A DNA stretch of 64,000 bases from Myxococcota bacterium. GTDB taxonomy: Bacteria; Myxococcota_C; UBA6777. Under the pieces are notes generated by a model. It did not search any database and had not been told where the DNA came from. It saw nothing but the letters and a program-made list of their open reading frames with translations. The DNA lies in NCBI GenBank assembly GCA_023150835.1, contig JAKLKB010000017.1:1-64000 (forward strand), read 5' to 3'. Below, one piece after another: positions 52,904 through 62,001 of this stretch; positions within the stretch are counted from its first letter, which is position 1; every line of letters begins with the position of its first letter. The position numbers were made by a program, and so were the translations under genes.

Positions 52904-54352
52904 TCAATCTTCTGCGGGAGGAGGAGCGGCTTCGGCCTTGGCGAAGTGTTGTTTCCAACGTATGCCACAAAGGGCCAAGAATAGGGCGCTTTGGAGGATG
53001 GCGGAGAAGAGCAGGGTGAGAAAGTTGGGGGGTGTGGAGCGCGAGAGGACGTGGTAGTTGAGGGGCATGATGTAGAAGGAGAGATCGTGGAATTGGAGTT
53101 GGTTAAGGATATTCGGGAAGATTAGGTAGAGCAAAAACAAGTAGATGATCGAGATAAAGTCGCTATTTTTGCTTGAAGGAGACAGGGCGTTCCAGAGGAT
53201 AAGCGAGACGTCGCGCAAGATAAAGAAAAAGATGGTCCAAAGAAAGATAGTGAGATTGATGTTGTAGCCTTGGGGGGTGAGTTTGAGGAATTGAGGGGCA
53301 GCCCAGAGGGTCAGGACCAGTAGCAAAAGAAAGAGGGCGACGTTGATGAACCACGCGGGGATGTGGACAAAGAAGTCGAGGATGCGGCGTTCTTTGGCGG
53401 CTTGGAGGAGCTTGCGAAAGCCGACGGGATCTTTGGGTTCGATCAGCATGGTGAGGTAGACCAAGCCGATGGCAAGGGGCATACAGGTGACAAACTTGGG
53501 GAAGAGTTGTTGTTGGAGCGGGCCACCGAATTCGGGGGCCATCAGCGGATTTTGGAAGAGAAAGCGTTCCCAGTTGTAGGCAAAGCCAGCAGCGTAGGTC
53601 AGCAGATAAAGGACAAAGAGCAGCCAGATCAGCGGGCTGTTGGTGTATTGTTGTTGGATGCGCATGGATCGGTACAAGCCGAGTAGGCTCCATCCGACAA
53701 AGAGGTAGAGAGAAAGTAGCGTAAAGTTGATGAGATGTTTTCCGATGTTGATCTGATACCAGTAGACGTTGATCTCAAGGGTGTTGCCTTTTCGGAAAAA
53801 ATGACGGATAGCTTCGGTCAAGAGGACACTGGCGGGGACAACGAGCGCAAAGAAAAAGAACAAAGAGACGGCAACGCCAAGCCAGCGATTTCCGGGTTTT
53901 TGTCCGAACCCGGGCTGTCGGATGAGTTGCAAACTGACCATCATGGCGAAGGCTTGGAGTGAGACGGCCACGCCAACAAGGAAGAGAATAATTTGTCCGA
54001 TGGAGATCGGGCTATTTTTGAGACCGGCGAGGGCAAAGATACCAAGGCTGATCAGCGCACCATACCAAGGCGCAAGAGTCGAGCCGAGCAGCTTTCCCCA
54101 AGCCATCGTCCAAGGAGAAAGGGCAGACATCCTCTGCCAGTCCCAAGTGCGGTCTGTCACTTCTTTGGGGATCGCGCCAAAAGCAGCGCGCACCCCCCAC
54201 ATCACGCCGAGCGTAAGGAAGCCAAACAGCCCAACAAACGAGGTGGCTTGTTTGGGTAAGGCGATGGCCAATCCGATCAACACAAGGGGTAAAAGGATCA
54301 GCCGTTGTACGGAAAGTTCGAGCCATGCGTACCGCTGGAGCTCTGGATTCAT
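52904..54352 (-). CDS. ABC transporter permease-like multi-span membrane protein
   Basis: The product is 482 aa from the ATG at 54352 (GGAGG nine bases upstream); the longer open frame runs back into the dispersed repeat and is rejected. About ten to twelve membrane helices alternate with short loops. A soluble segment near 60-75 (IPKEVTDRTWDWQRMSALSP) is the kind of cytosolic coupling region seen in ABC-2-type permeases. No solute-binding partner is present. The ATPase gene 228 bp upstream on the same strand is its likely partner, forming an exporter of unknown substrate. The dispersed element copy H separates the two genes. Confidence 0.82.
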   Translation of the reverse strand: MNPELQRYAWLELSVQRLILLPLVLIGLAIALPKQATSFVGLFGFLTLGVMWGVRAAFGAIPKEVTDRTWDWQRMSALSPWTMAWGKLLGSTLAPWYGALISLGIFALAGLKNSPISIGQIILFLVGVAVSLQAFAMMVSLQLIRQPGFGQKPGNRWLGVAVSLFFFFALVVPASVLLTEAIRHFFRKGNTLEINVYWYQINIGKHLINFTLLSLYLFVGWSLLGLYRSMRIQQQYTNSPLIWLLFVLYLLTYAAGFAYNWERFLFQNPLMAPEFGGPLQQQLFPKFVTCMPLAIGLVYLTMLIEPKDPVGFRKLLQAAKERRILDFFVHIPAWFINVALFLLLLVLTLWAAPQFLKLTPQGYNINLTIFLWTIFFFILRDVSLILWNALSPSSKNSDFISIIYLFLLYLIFPNILNQLQFHDLSFYIMPLNYHVLSRSTPPNFLTLLFSAILQSALFLALCGIRWKQHFAKAEAAPPPAED

Positions 54353-54420
54353 CAGCAACCTCCGATGGGGTTGAGAGCTAGGAGAAAGAAGCCCGTATGG
54401 ATGGGGCTGGTGCAGTGGAC

Positions 54421-54548
54421 AAAAACCCCGTGTTTGCAGCCGTATCAAGCGGTGGCGTAGTTGGTTTAACAAACGGCTGATCGTCCCGCCAATACGGGGT
54501 CAAGGGGCCTGTGGTCCCTTGTGGGGTATGGGGTGAAACCCCACAAAA
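54421..54548 (-). repeat. Dispersed intergenic hairpin element, copy H
   Basis: A well-preserved minus-oriented copy: AAAAACCCCGTGTTTGCAGC, ATCAAGCGGTGGCG, CGGGGTCAAGGGGCC, GGTCCCTTGTGGGG, and the hairpin GGGGTGAAACCCC. It interrupts what looks like an ABC ATPase-permease operon. Confidence 0.87.
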
Positions 54549-54580
54549 TAGAGCAGCGGCGTCACGTGATGGGCGCATAC

Positions 54581-55504
54581 TCAGGACCGCGTAGGGGTGG
54601 GAGCGGGGCCGAGGTAAAGTTCGGAGAGATTTTCTTTTTCTTCTTGGAGTGCGCAGACAGGGACGTCTGCGAGGATCAGATGGCGTAAAAGCCTGTGTTG
54701 TGCGTCAAGATCGCCTTGAAAGAACAAGATCGCGCTTAGGTTTTCGATCTGTGTGTCTTGGATGGCATCGAATTGAGCGAGGATATCGGGGAGTCCTTGG
54801 AAGGGTCGTGCGAGGTGCAAGCGCAGACGTCGGGGGTGTTCGTGCCCTTCGAGGCGGATCGGGCGAAAGTCGCGGAGGCGACCGTCGCGGATCACCATGA
54901 GATGAGAGGAGTATTCTTCAAGTTCGCTGAGGATATGGGAAGAAACGATCAGGGTCATGCCTTCGCTTTGGAGTTGGATAAGCAGGCGAGAGAGGGTCTT
55001 TCGGGCTTCGGGGTCGAGTCCCGAGGCAGGTTCATCAAGGAGGAGGACTTTGGGGTGATGGATGATGGCTTGTCCGATGGCAAGGCGCTGACGGAGGCCA
55101 CGCGAGAGTTCGCCAGCTTTTTGTTCGAGGCGGTCGGTAAGGGCGAGACGTTCGGCAGTTTGGAGCAGGCGTTTGGGGATATCGCTTTCTTGGATTCCTC
55201 GGATGCGTGCGGCGTAGTGAAGGCTTTGTCGGATGGTGAGTTGATCATAGAGGCCGAAAAAGTCAGAGAGATAGCCCAGTCGCCGTTGACAGGCGTGGGG
55301 ATCGACGGTGGTTTGGATACCTTCGATCTTGACATGGCCCGAAAAGGGTTGAACAAGGGCGGCGATGCAGCGCATAAGCGTGGTTTTCCCTGCACCGTTG
55401 GGGCCGACAAGAGCAACGATGCTGCCTTCTTGGATGGTAAAGCTGACGCCAAAGAGGACGCGGCGTGTGGGGTATTCGAAGACCAGATCTTCAACGGTGA
55501 TCAA
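54581..55504 (-). CDS. ABC transporter ATP-binding protein
   Basis: The product is 307 aa with a TTG start at 55504; AAGGGAG lies upstream and no ATG is available before the Walker A motif. Walker A is GPNGAGKTT (34-42) and Walker B VLLLDEPASGLD. The signature is LSRGLRQRLAI, with Arg in place of the usual third Gly. YLSDFFGLYDQLTIRQSLHY is the Q-loop region. A C-terminal extension of about 85 residues (from RLRDFRPIRLEG) is common in ABC-2 exporter ATPases. Its partner is probably the membrane protein downstream. Confidence 0.92.
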   Translation of the reverse strand: MITVEDLVFEYPTRRVLFGVSFTIQEGSIVALVGPNGAGKTTLMRCIAALVQPFSGHVKIEGIQTTVDPHACQRRLGYLSDFFGLYDQLTIRQSLHYAARIRGIQESDIPKRLLQTAERLALTDRLEQKAGELSRGLRQRLAIGQAIIHHPKVLLLDEPASGLDPEARKTLSRLLIQLQSEGMTLIVSSHILSELEEYSSHLMVIRDGRLRDFRPIRLEGHEHPRRLRLHLARPFQGLPDILAQFDAIQDTQIENLSAILFFQGDLDAQHRLLRHLILADVPVCALQEEKENLSELYLGPAPTPTRS

Positions 55505-55760
55505 CGCACAAATCTCCCTTGTGGTGGCCCATCGAGGTCAAGATATTGTGGATCGGGCGGTAGATTGGGCAATCTCTTTTGCGATGGGGCGTGTCATGAG
55601 GCGCAGCCTTCTATGGGTGGGCAAGGTTAGGTCTGCGGTAGGGCAAGCGTCAAGAGGGAGATCGATCGTGGGGAGAAAAAAGATCGAACCCGTTTTTTGC
55701 AAAAGGCGTAAGATGGCCCCCTTTTGCGATGGAGCGTCCTTAACCTAGACGGAGGCAGCG

Positions 55761-57053
55761 ATGGGCGATCGGATCTTGGGCATTGATTATGGGACCACCA
55801 ACTCGGCGATGGCGACTTTTTCGGGGGATGCCTTGCGCTTGGCGTCGTTTTCTTTGCATGGGGAGCCGACGCAAGTGTTTCGGTCGGTGCTGTATTGTTC
55901 GCTCGATCAAAGCGAGGCGTTGGGAGAGCCCGTGATGTTTGCAGGGCCGCGTGCGATCGAGATGTATTTGGAGGAAGGTGGGACGGGGCGTTGGATCCAA
56001 AGTACCAAGAGTTTTTTGGCGAGTGCATCGTTTGAGGGGACGCGGATCTTCAATCGGTTTTATCGGGTAGATGAGATGGTCGCGATCTTTTTGCATGCGA
56101 TGCGAAGACAAGTAGAGCAAGCATGGGGAGATATCGGGACACGGGCGGTCGTGGGGCGTCCTGTGCGTTTTGTGGGCGCAAAGAGCGAAGAAGATGAGAC
56201 GTTGGCGTTAGAGCGTTTGCGTGGAGCTTTTGGGATGGTGGGGTTGACGGAGATCGATCTGGTGTATGAGCCCGTGGCTGCGGCGAGTCAGTACGAGGCG
56301 GGTTTGGATCACGATGAATGTATCTTGGTGGCGGACTTTGGTGGCGGAACAACGGATCTTTGTGTGATGCGCGTGGGTCCGAAGTCTCGGGATCTTTCGG
56401 ATGAAGCGCGGATCTTGGCGGTGGATGGGGTGGGTTTGGCGGGAGATGCGTTTGATGGTCGGGTGGTGTATGCGTGGTTGTGTCCGTATCTTGGGCTGGG
56501 GACGTCGTATCGGTCGGAGTTTGGTAGCGTGTTTCCGATGCCTGTTTGGCCGTACCACTCGATGATGCGGTGGCATCATGTGGCGTTGTTGCATGAAAAG
56601 AAAACGCTCAAACAATTGTACGATATCGCAGCGCGTTCATTGGAGCCGAAAAAGGTGCGTTTGTTGATCGATTGCATCGAACAAGAGATGGGCTTCCATA
56701 TCTATCAGGCCGTAGAGCAGGGCAAGATCGAGCTTTCTCGCGACTCCCATGCGCTGTTTTCTTTTCGGGAACTGGAGCAGCCGATCGAAGAGAGATTGGC
56801 GCGTTCGCAATTTGAGTCGTGGATCGATGCCGAATTAAACGAGATCGCTGCGTGTTGTCACCGCATCTTGGAAAAGACAGGGCTACAGCCCCAAGACATC
56901 GATCGCGTGTTTATGACGGGTGGAACGGCGTTTGTGCCTTCTGTGCGACGGATCTTTGCGGAACGTTTTGGCGAGCAAAAGCTAGGGGGCGGCAATGAAC
57001 TGACTTCGGTGGTGAGTGGTCTTGCGCAAGTGGCCCGTCATCGGGGGATGTAG
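55761..57053 (+). CDS. Hsp70/DnaK-family (YegD-like) ATPase
   Basis: The product is 430 aa. It begins with the phosphate-1 motif GIDYGTTNSAMA (residues 7-18). VYEPVAAASQYEAG and the phosphate-2 motif VADFGGGTTDLCVM follow, then the adenosine motif VFMTGGTAFVPSVRRI near the C-terminus. The length and the absence of a peptide-binding beta-domain and lid fit the YegD-type stand-alone nucleotide-binding domain, not DnaK. Substrate is unknown. A GGAGGC ribosome site precedes the ATG. It diverges from the ABC ATPase across 256 bp in which I see no further gene. Confidence 0.92.
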   Translation: MGDRILGIDYGTTNSAMATFSGDALRLASFSLHGEPTQVFRSVLYCSLDQSEALGEPVMFAGPRAIEMYLEEGGTGRWIQSTKSFLASASFEGTRIFNRFYRVDEMVAIFLHAMRRQVEQAWGDIGTRAVVGRPVRFVGAKSEEDETLALERLRGAFGMVGLTEIDLVYEPVAAASQYEAGLDHDECILVADFGGGTTDLCVMRVGPKSRDLSDEARILAVDGVGLAGDAFDGRVVYAWLCPYLGLGTSYRSEFGSVFPMPVWPYHSMMRWHHVALLHEKKTLKQLYDIAARSLEPKKVRLLIDCIEQEMGFHIYQAVEQGKIELSRDSHALFSFRELEQPIEERLARSQFESWIDAELNEIAACCHRILEKTGLQPQDIDRVFMTGGTAFVPSVRRIFAERFGEQKLGGGNELTSVVSGLAQVARHRGM

Positions 57054-57231
57054 AGCGTGCAGGAAAAAAAACACGCGGGGGGGAACGCAAAAGAATTTTT
57101 GAGGCATAGACAACAGGCATTCGACTATCTGCTTGATCTGCGCCCAAGTTTTTGACTTTGCTTGGGCGGGTCGGTACATACGTTGTTTGGAAGCCAAAAG
57201 GCTTCTTTCAAAATCTGTCGTAAGGTGTGTC

Positions 57232-59040
57232 ATGCACGCATTTCCGTTTTTTGCCTTCTCCAAAAATCCGTCTGACGGGGCTTTGCTGCGTCGGAGGTTT
57301 CGTTTCCTTGCGGGTTCGTTGTTGTTTTGTATTGGATTCTTTGTGTACGCGCCGATGTTTGGTGGCTGTACGGCTCCTGAATCTTCGCGATGTAGCGAAG
57401 ACGTTTGCAAATTGACGCTGAATCGGACGTGTAGCGTCAACGAGGACTGTTGCTGCCAACAAGCCTGCGTCGGAGGAAATTGCATCCCAAGCGGGGGCGA
57501 AACGACGACCGAAACGGCGACCGAAACAACGACCGAAGGTGTCGCAACCACCGAAGAGATCGTGACAGACGGTTCGTCAGAATCTTCTCTCGAAGCGTTG
57601 CCAGACGGCACTCCTCAAGAGCAGTCCACAGAAACCACCAAGCCAGACGAGTCTTTACAAGAACAACCCCCACAAGAACAACCCCCACAAGAACAACCCC
57701 CACAAGAACAACCTGTGGAGCAACCGCCCGTGTGTACGCCAAATCAGACGCGCCCGTGCAAGTATTCGGGTCCTCCGGGGACGGAGGGAAAAGGCGAATG
57801 CAAAGCAGGGTCGCAAACTTGCGCCAACAACGCATGGGGGCCGTGTCAAGGAGAGATCTTACCCACGCAAGAAGCTTGTGATGGCAAAGACAACAACTGT
57901 GACGGTCGCGTCGACGAAGGATGCCAGTGCAGCAATGGGCAAACGCAAGACTGCTACAGCGGTCGTGTCGGATGCGTCAACCAAAACGGCTCGTGGCAAT
58001 GCACGTCGCCTTGCCAAAAAGGCTCACAAACCTGCCAAGGCAATCGGTGGGGGGCTTGCCAAGGCGAGAGCCTACCCCAAAAAGAGACTTGTGACGGCAA
58101 AGACAACGACTGCGACGGACAAGTCGACGAAGATTTCCCGACCAAAGGTCAAAGCTGCACAGGCGGTCAAGGAGCGTGCGTCACAAACGGAAAGCTTGTT
58201 TGTAAGTCCGATGGTTCGGGCGTAGAGTGCGATGCGCAGCCGTCTTCAGGAACAACCGAGATCTGCGATGGCAAAGACAACGATTGCAACGGACAAGTTG
58301 ACGAAACCTTCCCAACCAAAGGCCAATCCTGCTCGGTGGGGCGCGGCGAATGCGAGCAAACAGGGACGCTGATCTGTCGAACGGACGGAACAGGCGTCAC
58401 TTGTGGAGCCACGCCGAAGGCTCCCAAACAAGAAGAATGTAACGGAAAAGACGATGATTGCGATGGGAACGTCGACGAAGATCTGGTGAGAGATTGCTCG
58501 CCCGCCCCTGCGGATGTCAACAAAGGCATTTGTCGTGCGGGGTTGCAGACTTGCTTCAATGGTCAGTGGGGAGCGTGTCGTGGAGAGATCACGAAATGGC
58601 AAGACGAGCGATGCACCCAACAAGGCGACTCTGTCCGAGACGAAGATTGCGATGGTCAAACAGACGAAAACTGCGGATGTCAGCGCGGAAACACGCGCAG
58701 TTGTGGCACCGATGTTGGCGAGTGTAAGCAAGGGACGCAAACCTGCGCTGGAGCGGGCGCGAACGCCACGTGGGGAGCCTGTAATGGAGGCGTGAACCCT
58801 GTTGTGGAGATCTGCGATGGCAAAGACAACGACTGCGATGGAAGCACCGACGAAAACTGGCCTGCGAAGGGCAAACCTTGTTCGGTGGGGCGCGGTGAAT
58901 GCGCAAAAATCGGCCAGTATGTTTGCAAAGCCGATGGATCGGGCCTTGAGTGCAGCGCGCAGCCCGGAACACCCGCTCAAGAAGTGTGCGACGGAAAAGA
59001 CAACAACTGCGATGGGCGTATTGATGAAAACTGCCCATAA
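57232..59040 (+). CDS. Secreted lipoprotein with seven MopE-type metal-binding motifs
   Basis: The product is 602 aa from the ATG at 57232 (TAAGGTG upstream). The lipoprotein signal has an Arg-rich N-region and ends MFGGC. A Cys-rich segment follows (CSEDVCKLTLNRTCSVN), then a Thr/Glu-rich linker and QEQPP repeats (15-bp units). The rest is built from Cys-rich modules with 'CDGKDNNCDGRVDE' motifs: seven matches or near matches (EACDGKDNN, ETCDGKDND, EICDGKDND, EECNGKDDD, DEDCDGQTDE, EICDGKDND, EVCDGKDNN), the PF11617-type Cu/Ca-binding pattern, alternating with GxCxxGxQTC modules. These occur in surface proteins of deltaproteobacterial lineages. Copper or calcium binding is a family inference. 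Confidence 0.92.
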   Translation: MHAFPFFAFSKNPSDGALLRRRFRFLAGSLLFCIGFFVYAPMFGGCTAPESSRCSEDVCKLTLNRTCSVNEDCCCQQACVGGNCIPSGGETTTETATETTTEGVATTEEIVTDGSSESSLEALPDGTPQEQSTETTKPDESLQEQPPQEQPPQEQPPQEQPVEQPPVCTPNQTRPCKYSGPPGTEGKGECKAGSQTCANNAWGPCQGEILPTQEACDGKDNNCDGRVDEGCQCSNGQTQDCYSGRVGCVNQNGSWQCTSPCQKGSQTCQGNRWGACQGESLPQKETCDGKDNDCDGQVDEDFPTKGQSCTGGQGACVTNGKLVCKSDGSGVECDAQPSSGTTEICDGKDNDCNGQVDETFPTKGQSCSVGRGECEQTGTLICRTDGTGVTCGATPKAPKQEECNGKDDDCDGNVDEDLVRDCSPAPADVNKGICRAGLQTCFNGQWGACRGEITKWQDERCTQQGDSVRDEDCDGQTDENCGCQRGNTRSCGTDVGECKQGTQTCAGAGANATWGACNGGVNPVVEICDGKDNDCDGSTDENWPAKGKPCSVGRGECAKIGQYVCKADGSGLECSAQPGTPAQEVCDGKDNNCDGRIDENCP

Positions 59041-59103
59041 TCAAGCTCTTTTTTTGGCACAATGCCCTGCTTTCCTTCTGCTCGCAAGGAGTCGATTTCT
59101 TCG

Positions 59104-60735
59104 ATGAAAACGTGTCCACAATGCCAATGCCCAGCCCTTGATGACACGGCAGAGTGCATCTTGTGTGGGGCTTCTCTAGCCGCCAACACAACACCTGAAA
59201 CCCACAGCCAAGCGGGTGAACCACCGCTCTCTTCGACTGCATCGGCTCCTGCGCCTCGGCCTGTGTCATCGACTCCTGCGCCTCCACCTGCGCCATCAAC
59301 CCAATCGCCTCCGCCCGTGTATTCAGGCGGCACAGACGAATTTGTCGCTGTTCCAAGCACCGTCTCCATCGCCAACCTCCACACCCTTACCTCACCGATC
59401 GCTCCAACAGAGCCTCCCCCACAAAAAAGCGGAACCGCTGACTTTGTTGCGGTTCCCGCCACCTCATCTCTGTCTTCTGAGCAAAAAAGCGGAACTGCCG
59501 ACTTTATCGCCGTTCCTGCAAACACAGCACTTCCTTTACCTCCCATCGAAGTACCCAAGGCCGCGCAGCCACCGCCACCTCCGACGGAAGCGCCCAAGGC
59601 CGCGCAGCCACCACCACCTCCGATAGAAGCACCCAAGGCCGCGCAGCCACCGCCGCCTCCGATGGAAGCACCCAAGGCCGCGCAGCCACCGCCACCTCCG
59701 ATGGAAGCACCCAAGGCCGCGCAGCCACCGCCACCTCCGATGGAAGCACCCAAGGCCGCGCAGCCACCGCTGCCTCCAGCCGAAGCACTCCATGTTGCAC
59801 AACCACCGCCGCCTCCGATGGAAGCGCTCAAAGCTGCGCAGCCACCGCCACCTCCGATGGAAGCACTCCATGTTGCACAACCACCACCGCCCATGCGGGA
59901 TTTTAGCTCGATAGAAACAGGCAAGGCCGAGTCGTGGGAGTCCGAAGGTGAGGCGGCATGGGAGCAAGGGGCCTCTTCCAAAGCTTCGCGGTTACCGTTG
60001 ATCTTGGGCGGAGCGAGTGTCTTGCTGATCGTGGGGGCTTTGTGGGTAGGGCTGTTCTCGAAGACGACTCCGCAACTTCCCCCAACACAGCGAACGCAAT
60101 CCAAAGGTGACGAGGCTCCGATGGCGCGCCGCACGAGAGAAAAGCCCTCTGCTCGGGCACTTGCAGCCTTATCTCCCGATGCACAGGGGCAAGCCTCCGA
60201 TGCAAAACCACCGATTGTAGACGCAAAGCCCCGAGCGCCCGAGGTCAAAGAGGCTTCGTCTCAGAGGGAGGAACCTGCGCCAGATCGTCGCGAGCAAGAA
60301 ACCCCCCAAGAAAGGCAACTCACAGCCCCGCCAAACGGAGACGATCCCACACCGACGAAGGCTTCCCCTACCCCGAAGATTCGGCGTCCTCAACCCGTTC
60401 GTCGCCCTCGGCCTGCTCGCCGCGTCGTTGCACGAAAAGCCTCCGTCCGTTCGGGAGGGTGCCAAGCGGTTGCAGGGATGCGTGCGCTCCGCCTTCTATC
60501 GGTCGGGATGCCTTTGCATAAGGTGATGATCCGTGTGCAAAGCTCGGTGATCTCGCCTAATGCGCAGGGATGTATCCAGATCCCTGCGTCTACGAATGTG
60601 CTGATGCTCGCTTACAAACCCGATGTTACAGCGTATCACCTCTGCCAAATGAAGTTATCGTCTCGCACGACCATCCGTTTTGCTTTGGTGGATGCCAATA
60701 TCGCGCCTCCCGCAGACGGTGGCTGTTCGAAATAA
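59104..60735 (+). CDS. Zinc-ribbon protein with Pro-rich repeat linker and one membrane helix
   Basis: The product is 543 aa from the ATG at 59104. The N-terminal zinc ribbon has CPQC and CILC (residues 4-22). A Pro/Ala-rich linker contains two GTADFVAVPA motifs, also seen in variant form as GTDEFVAVP. About nine units of PPPPPMEAPKAAQ (pure 39-bp DNA repeats) follow from about 148 to 265. One membrane helix (LILGGASVLLIVGALWVGLF) lies near 300-320, then a basic Pro-rich segment and a small Cys-containing C-terminal domain (GMPLHKVMIRVQSSVISPNA). The plan, cytosolic zinc ribbon, linker and TM, resembles the accessory part of signalling proteins in Myxococcota. The next gene starts 14 bp downstream. 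Confidence 0.82.
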   Translation: MKTCPQCQCPALDDTAECILCGASLAANTTPETHSQAGEPPLSSTASAPAPRPVSSTPAPPPAPSTQSPPPVYSGGTDEFVAVPSTVSIANLHTLTSPIAPTEPPPQKSGTADFVAVPATSSLSSEQKSGTADFIAVPANTALPLPPIEVPKAAQPPPPPTEAPKAAQPPPPPIEAPKAAQPPPPPMEAPKAAQPPPPPMEAPKAAQPPPPPMEAPKAAQPPLPPAEALHVAQPPPPPMEALKAAQPPPPPMEALHVAQPPPPMRDFSSIETGKAESWESEGEAAWEQGASSKASRLPLILGGASVLLIVGALWVGLFSKTTPQLPPTQRTQSKGDEAPMARRTREKPSARALAALSPDAQGQASDAKPPIVDAKPRAPEVKEASSQREEPAPDRREQETPQERQLTAPPNGDDPTPTKASPTPKIRRPQPVRRPRPARRVVARKASVRSGGCQAVAGMRALRLLSVGMPLHKVMIRVQSSVISPNAQGCIQIPASTNVLMLAYKPDVTAYHLCQMKLSSRTTIRFALVDANIAPPADGGCSK

Positions 60736-60749
60736 TTACGGAGATCTCA

Positions 60750-61826
60750 ATGCAATATCCGTTTCAATCTAGTGATACGGGCCGATACAAGGGGCATTCC
60801 ATTACGGTGTGGACTTGGAGGCTCGTTTGGTGTGGTTTGGGAGTTTTGGTTTCTCCCTATCTATCGGGAAGATCAGTGGCCTTTGCGCAAGATACCGCTT
60901 CTCCCGAGATCAAACAGGAGAGTGAGCGCTGCTTCCAACTTTATCGGAAAAAGTTTTTTTTGCAGTCTGCGCCTTGTTATGAAGCACTTCGCAAAAAACA
61001 CAAATCTCCCCAATATCTCGTCAATATCGCCCAATCGTATCGGCTTGCTGCACTCAACCAATTGAACCCCACCGATGCTGCGATCTTGCGAGAAAAAGCC
61101 ATCGCTGCGCTCGAAGAACACAAGAAAGAAGCCCCCCAGTCGAACTTTTGGTCAGACAGCATGATCCAAAAATTAGAAAAATTAATCGGTTCTGCGGGAG
61201 TTTCTTTGTCAAGTGCGCCTGTCAGCGCGGAGTTTGTGTTGACTGGAGACAAGTATCTTCGCAAAGGCACGATGCCGTTGACCGCCAAGCTGCGGCCCGG
61301 AACGTACACCCTCCAACTCACGGCCAACGGCTATCTTCCGAAACAACACACCCTTGAAGTAAAACCCGAAACACCCGTGACCTTGCGTCTGGACATGGTG
61401 GTCGCTGCGCCCCTTGCTCGCAAGCCTGACGACCGAAAACCCGACGTTCGGGGCTTTGACGGTGCGATCTCGTCGCCTGTCAAACCGTCCGCTTCTTCCA
61501 AGCCAAGACCTCTCGCGTGGGCTGCGGTAGCTGTGGCAGGGGCTTTGATCGTAACGGGGGTGGTGTTTGTGGGGGTCTCCGCAAGCAACCAAGGGCAGAT
61601 CGCCAATCCTGCGACGCCTGCACGTCAAGCCCGTGATGCCTTGTACCAGAGCGGTTGGCAAACGCCGACAGGTTGGACTTTTGTGGGACTTGGAGCGGCT
61701 GCGGGGATCGGCGCGGCGGTGTTGTTCTTTCTGCCCCAAAAGCAAACCGCAGCCCCAAAAACAGCCTCGCTTCTCTTCCCTTCTGTTCTCCCTTCGTTGC
61801 CCTCTGTTCGCACCGAGTCTCCGTAA
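60750..61826 (+). CDS. PEGA-domain protein with C-terminal membrane helices
   Basis: The product is 358 aa from the ATG at 60750 (GGAG 7 bases upstream). A signal-like N-terminus (VWTWRLVWCGLGVLVSPYLS) leads to a helical TPR-like segment with YLVNIAQSYRLAALNQLNPT (about 50-140). A PEGA domain (about 150-215) shows SAEFVLTGDKYLRKGTMPLT and LRPGTYTLQLTANGYLPKQ. Two membrane helices lie near 258-280 and 312-335. TPR plus PEGA lipid- or wall-exposed proteins are common in Myxococcota. It is 14 bp after the zinc-ribbon gene, so the two are probably one operon. Confidence 0.85.
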   Translation: MQYPFQSSDTGRYKGHSITVWTWRLVWCGLGVLVSPYLSGRSVAFAQDTASPEIKQESERCFQLYRKKFFLQSAPCYEALRKKHKSPQYLVNIAQSYRLAALNQLNPTDAAILREKAIAALEEHKKEAPQSNFWSDSMIQKLEKLIGSAGVSLSSAPVSAEFVLTGDKYLRKGTMPLTAKLRPGTYTLQLTANGYLPKQHTLEVKPETPVTLRLDMVVAAPLARKPDDRKPDVRGFDGAISSPVKPSASSKPRPLAWAAVAVAGALIVTGVVFVGVSASNQGQIANPATPARQARDALYQSGWQTPTGWTFVGLGAAAGIGAAVLFFLPQKQTAAPKTASLLFPSVLPSLPSVRTESP

Positions 61827-61870
61827 TTTTTCTTTTTATCAAGACGACAGATCTCATCGGACAGGCTTAG

Positions 61871-61980
61871 ACGAGATCCGAGTGATGTATACACAAAGGA
61901 GAGTGCGTAGACGCCCGATTGTTGGGCAGCCACACCTGTCTGCCCCTACGTTTTGCGATCACGCTATGGGCGGATCTCGT
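61871..61980. terminator. Nested inverted repeats between convergent genes
   Basis: The outer arms ACGAGATCCG (61871) and CGGATCTCGT (61971) are a perfect 10-bp pair. Inside lie GTGAT/ATCAC, CGTAG/CTACG and GGGCAG/CTGCCC, the last two stacked and followed by TTTT. Placed between the 3' ends of the PEGA gene and the response regulator, it may be a bidirectional terminator. Confidence 0.6.
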
Positions 61981-62001
61981 ATAAGTCCTATAAAAAGAAA
62001 A

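Noticed and set aside
3199-54548. Dispersed element copies as a family of small protein genes (about 40 residues with a PLTP motif)
   Set aside because: No ribosome sites, a stop in copy I, and the conservation follows hairpin stems instead of codon positions. The shared open frame is recorded but treated as a by-product.
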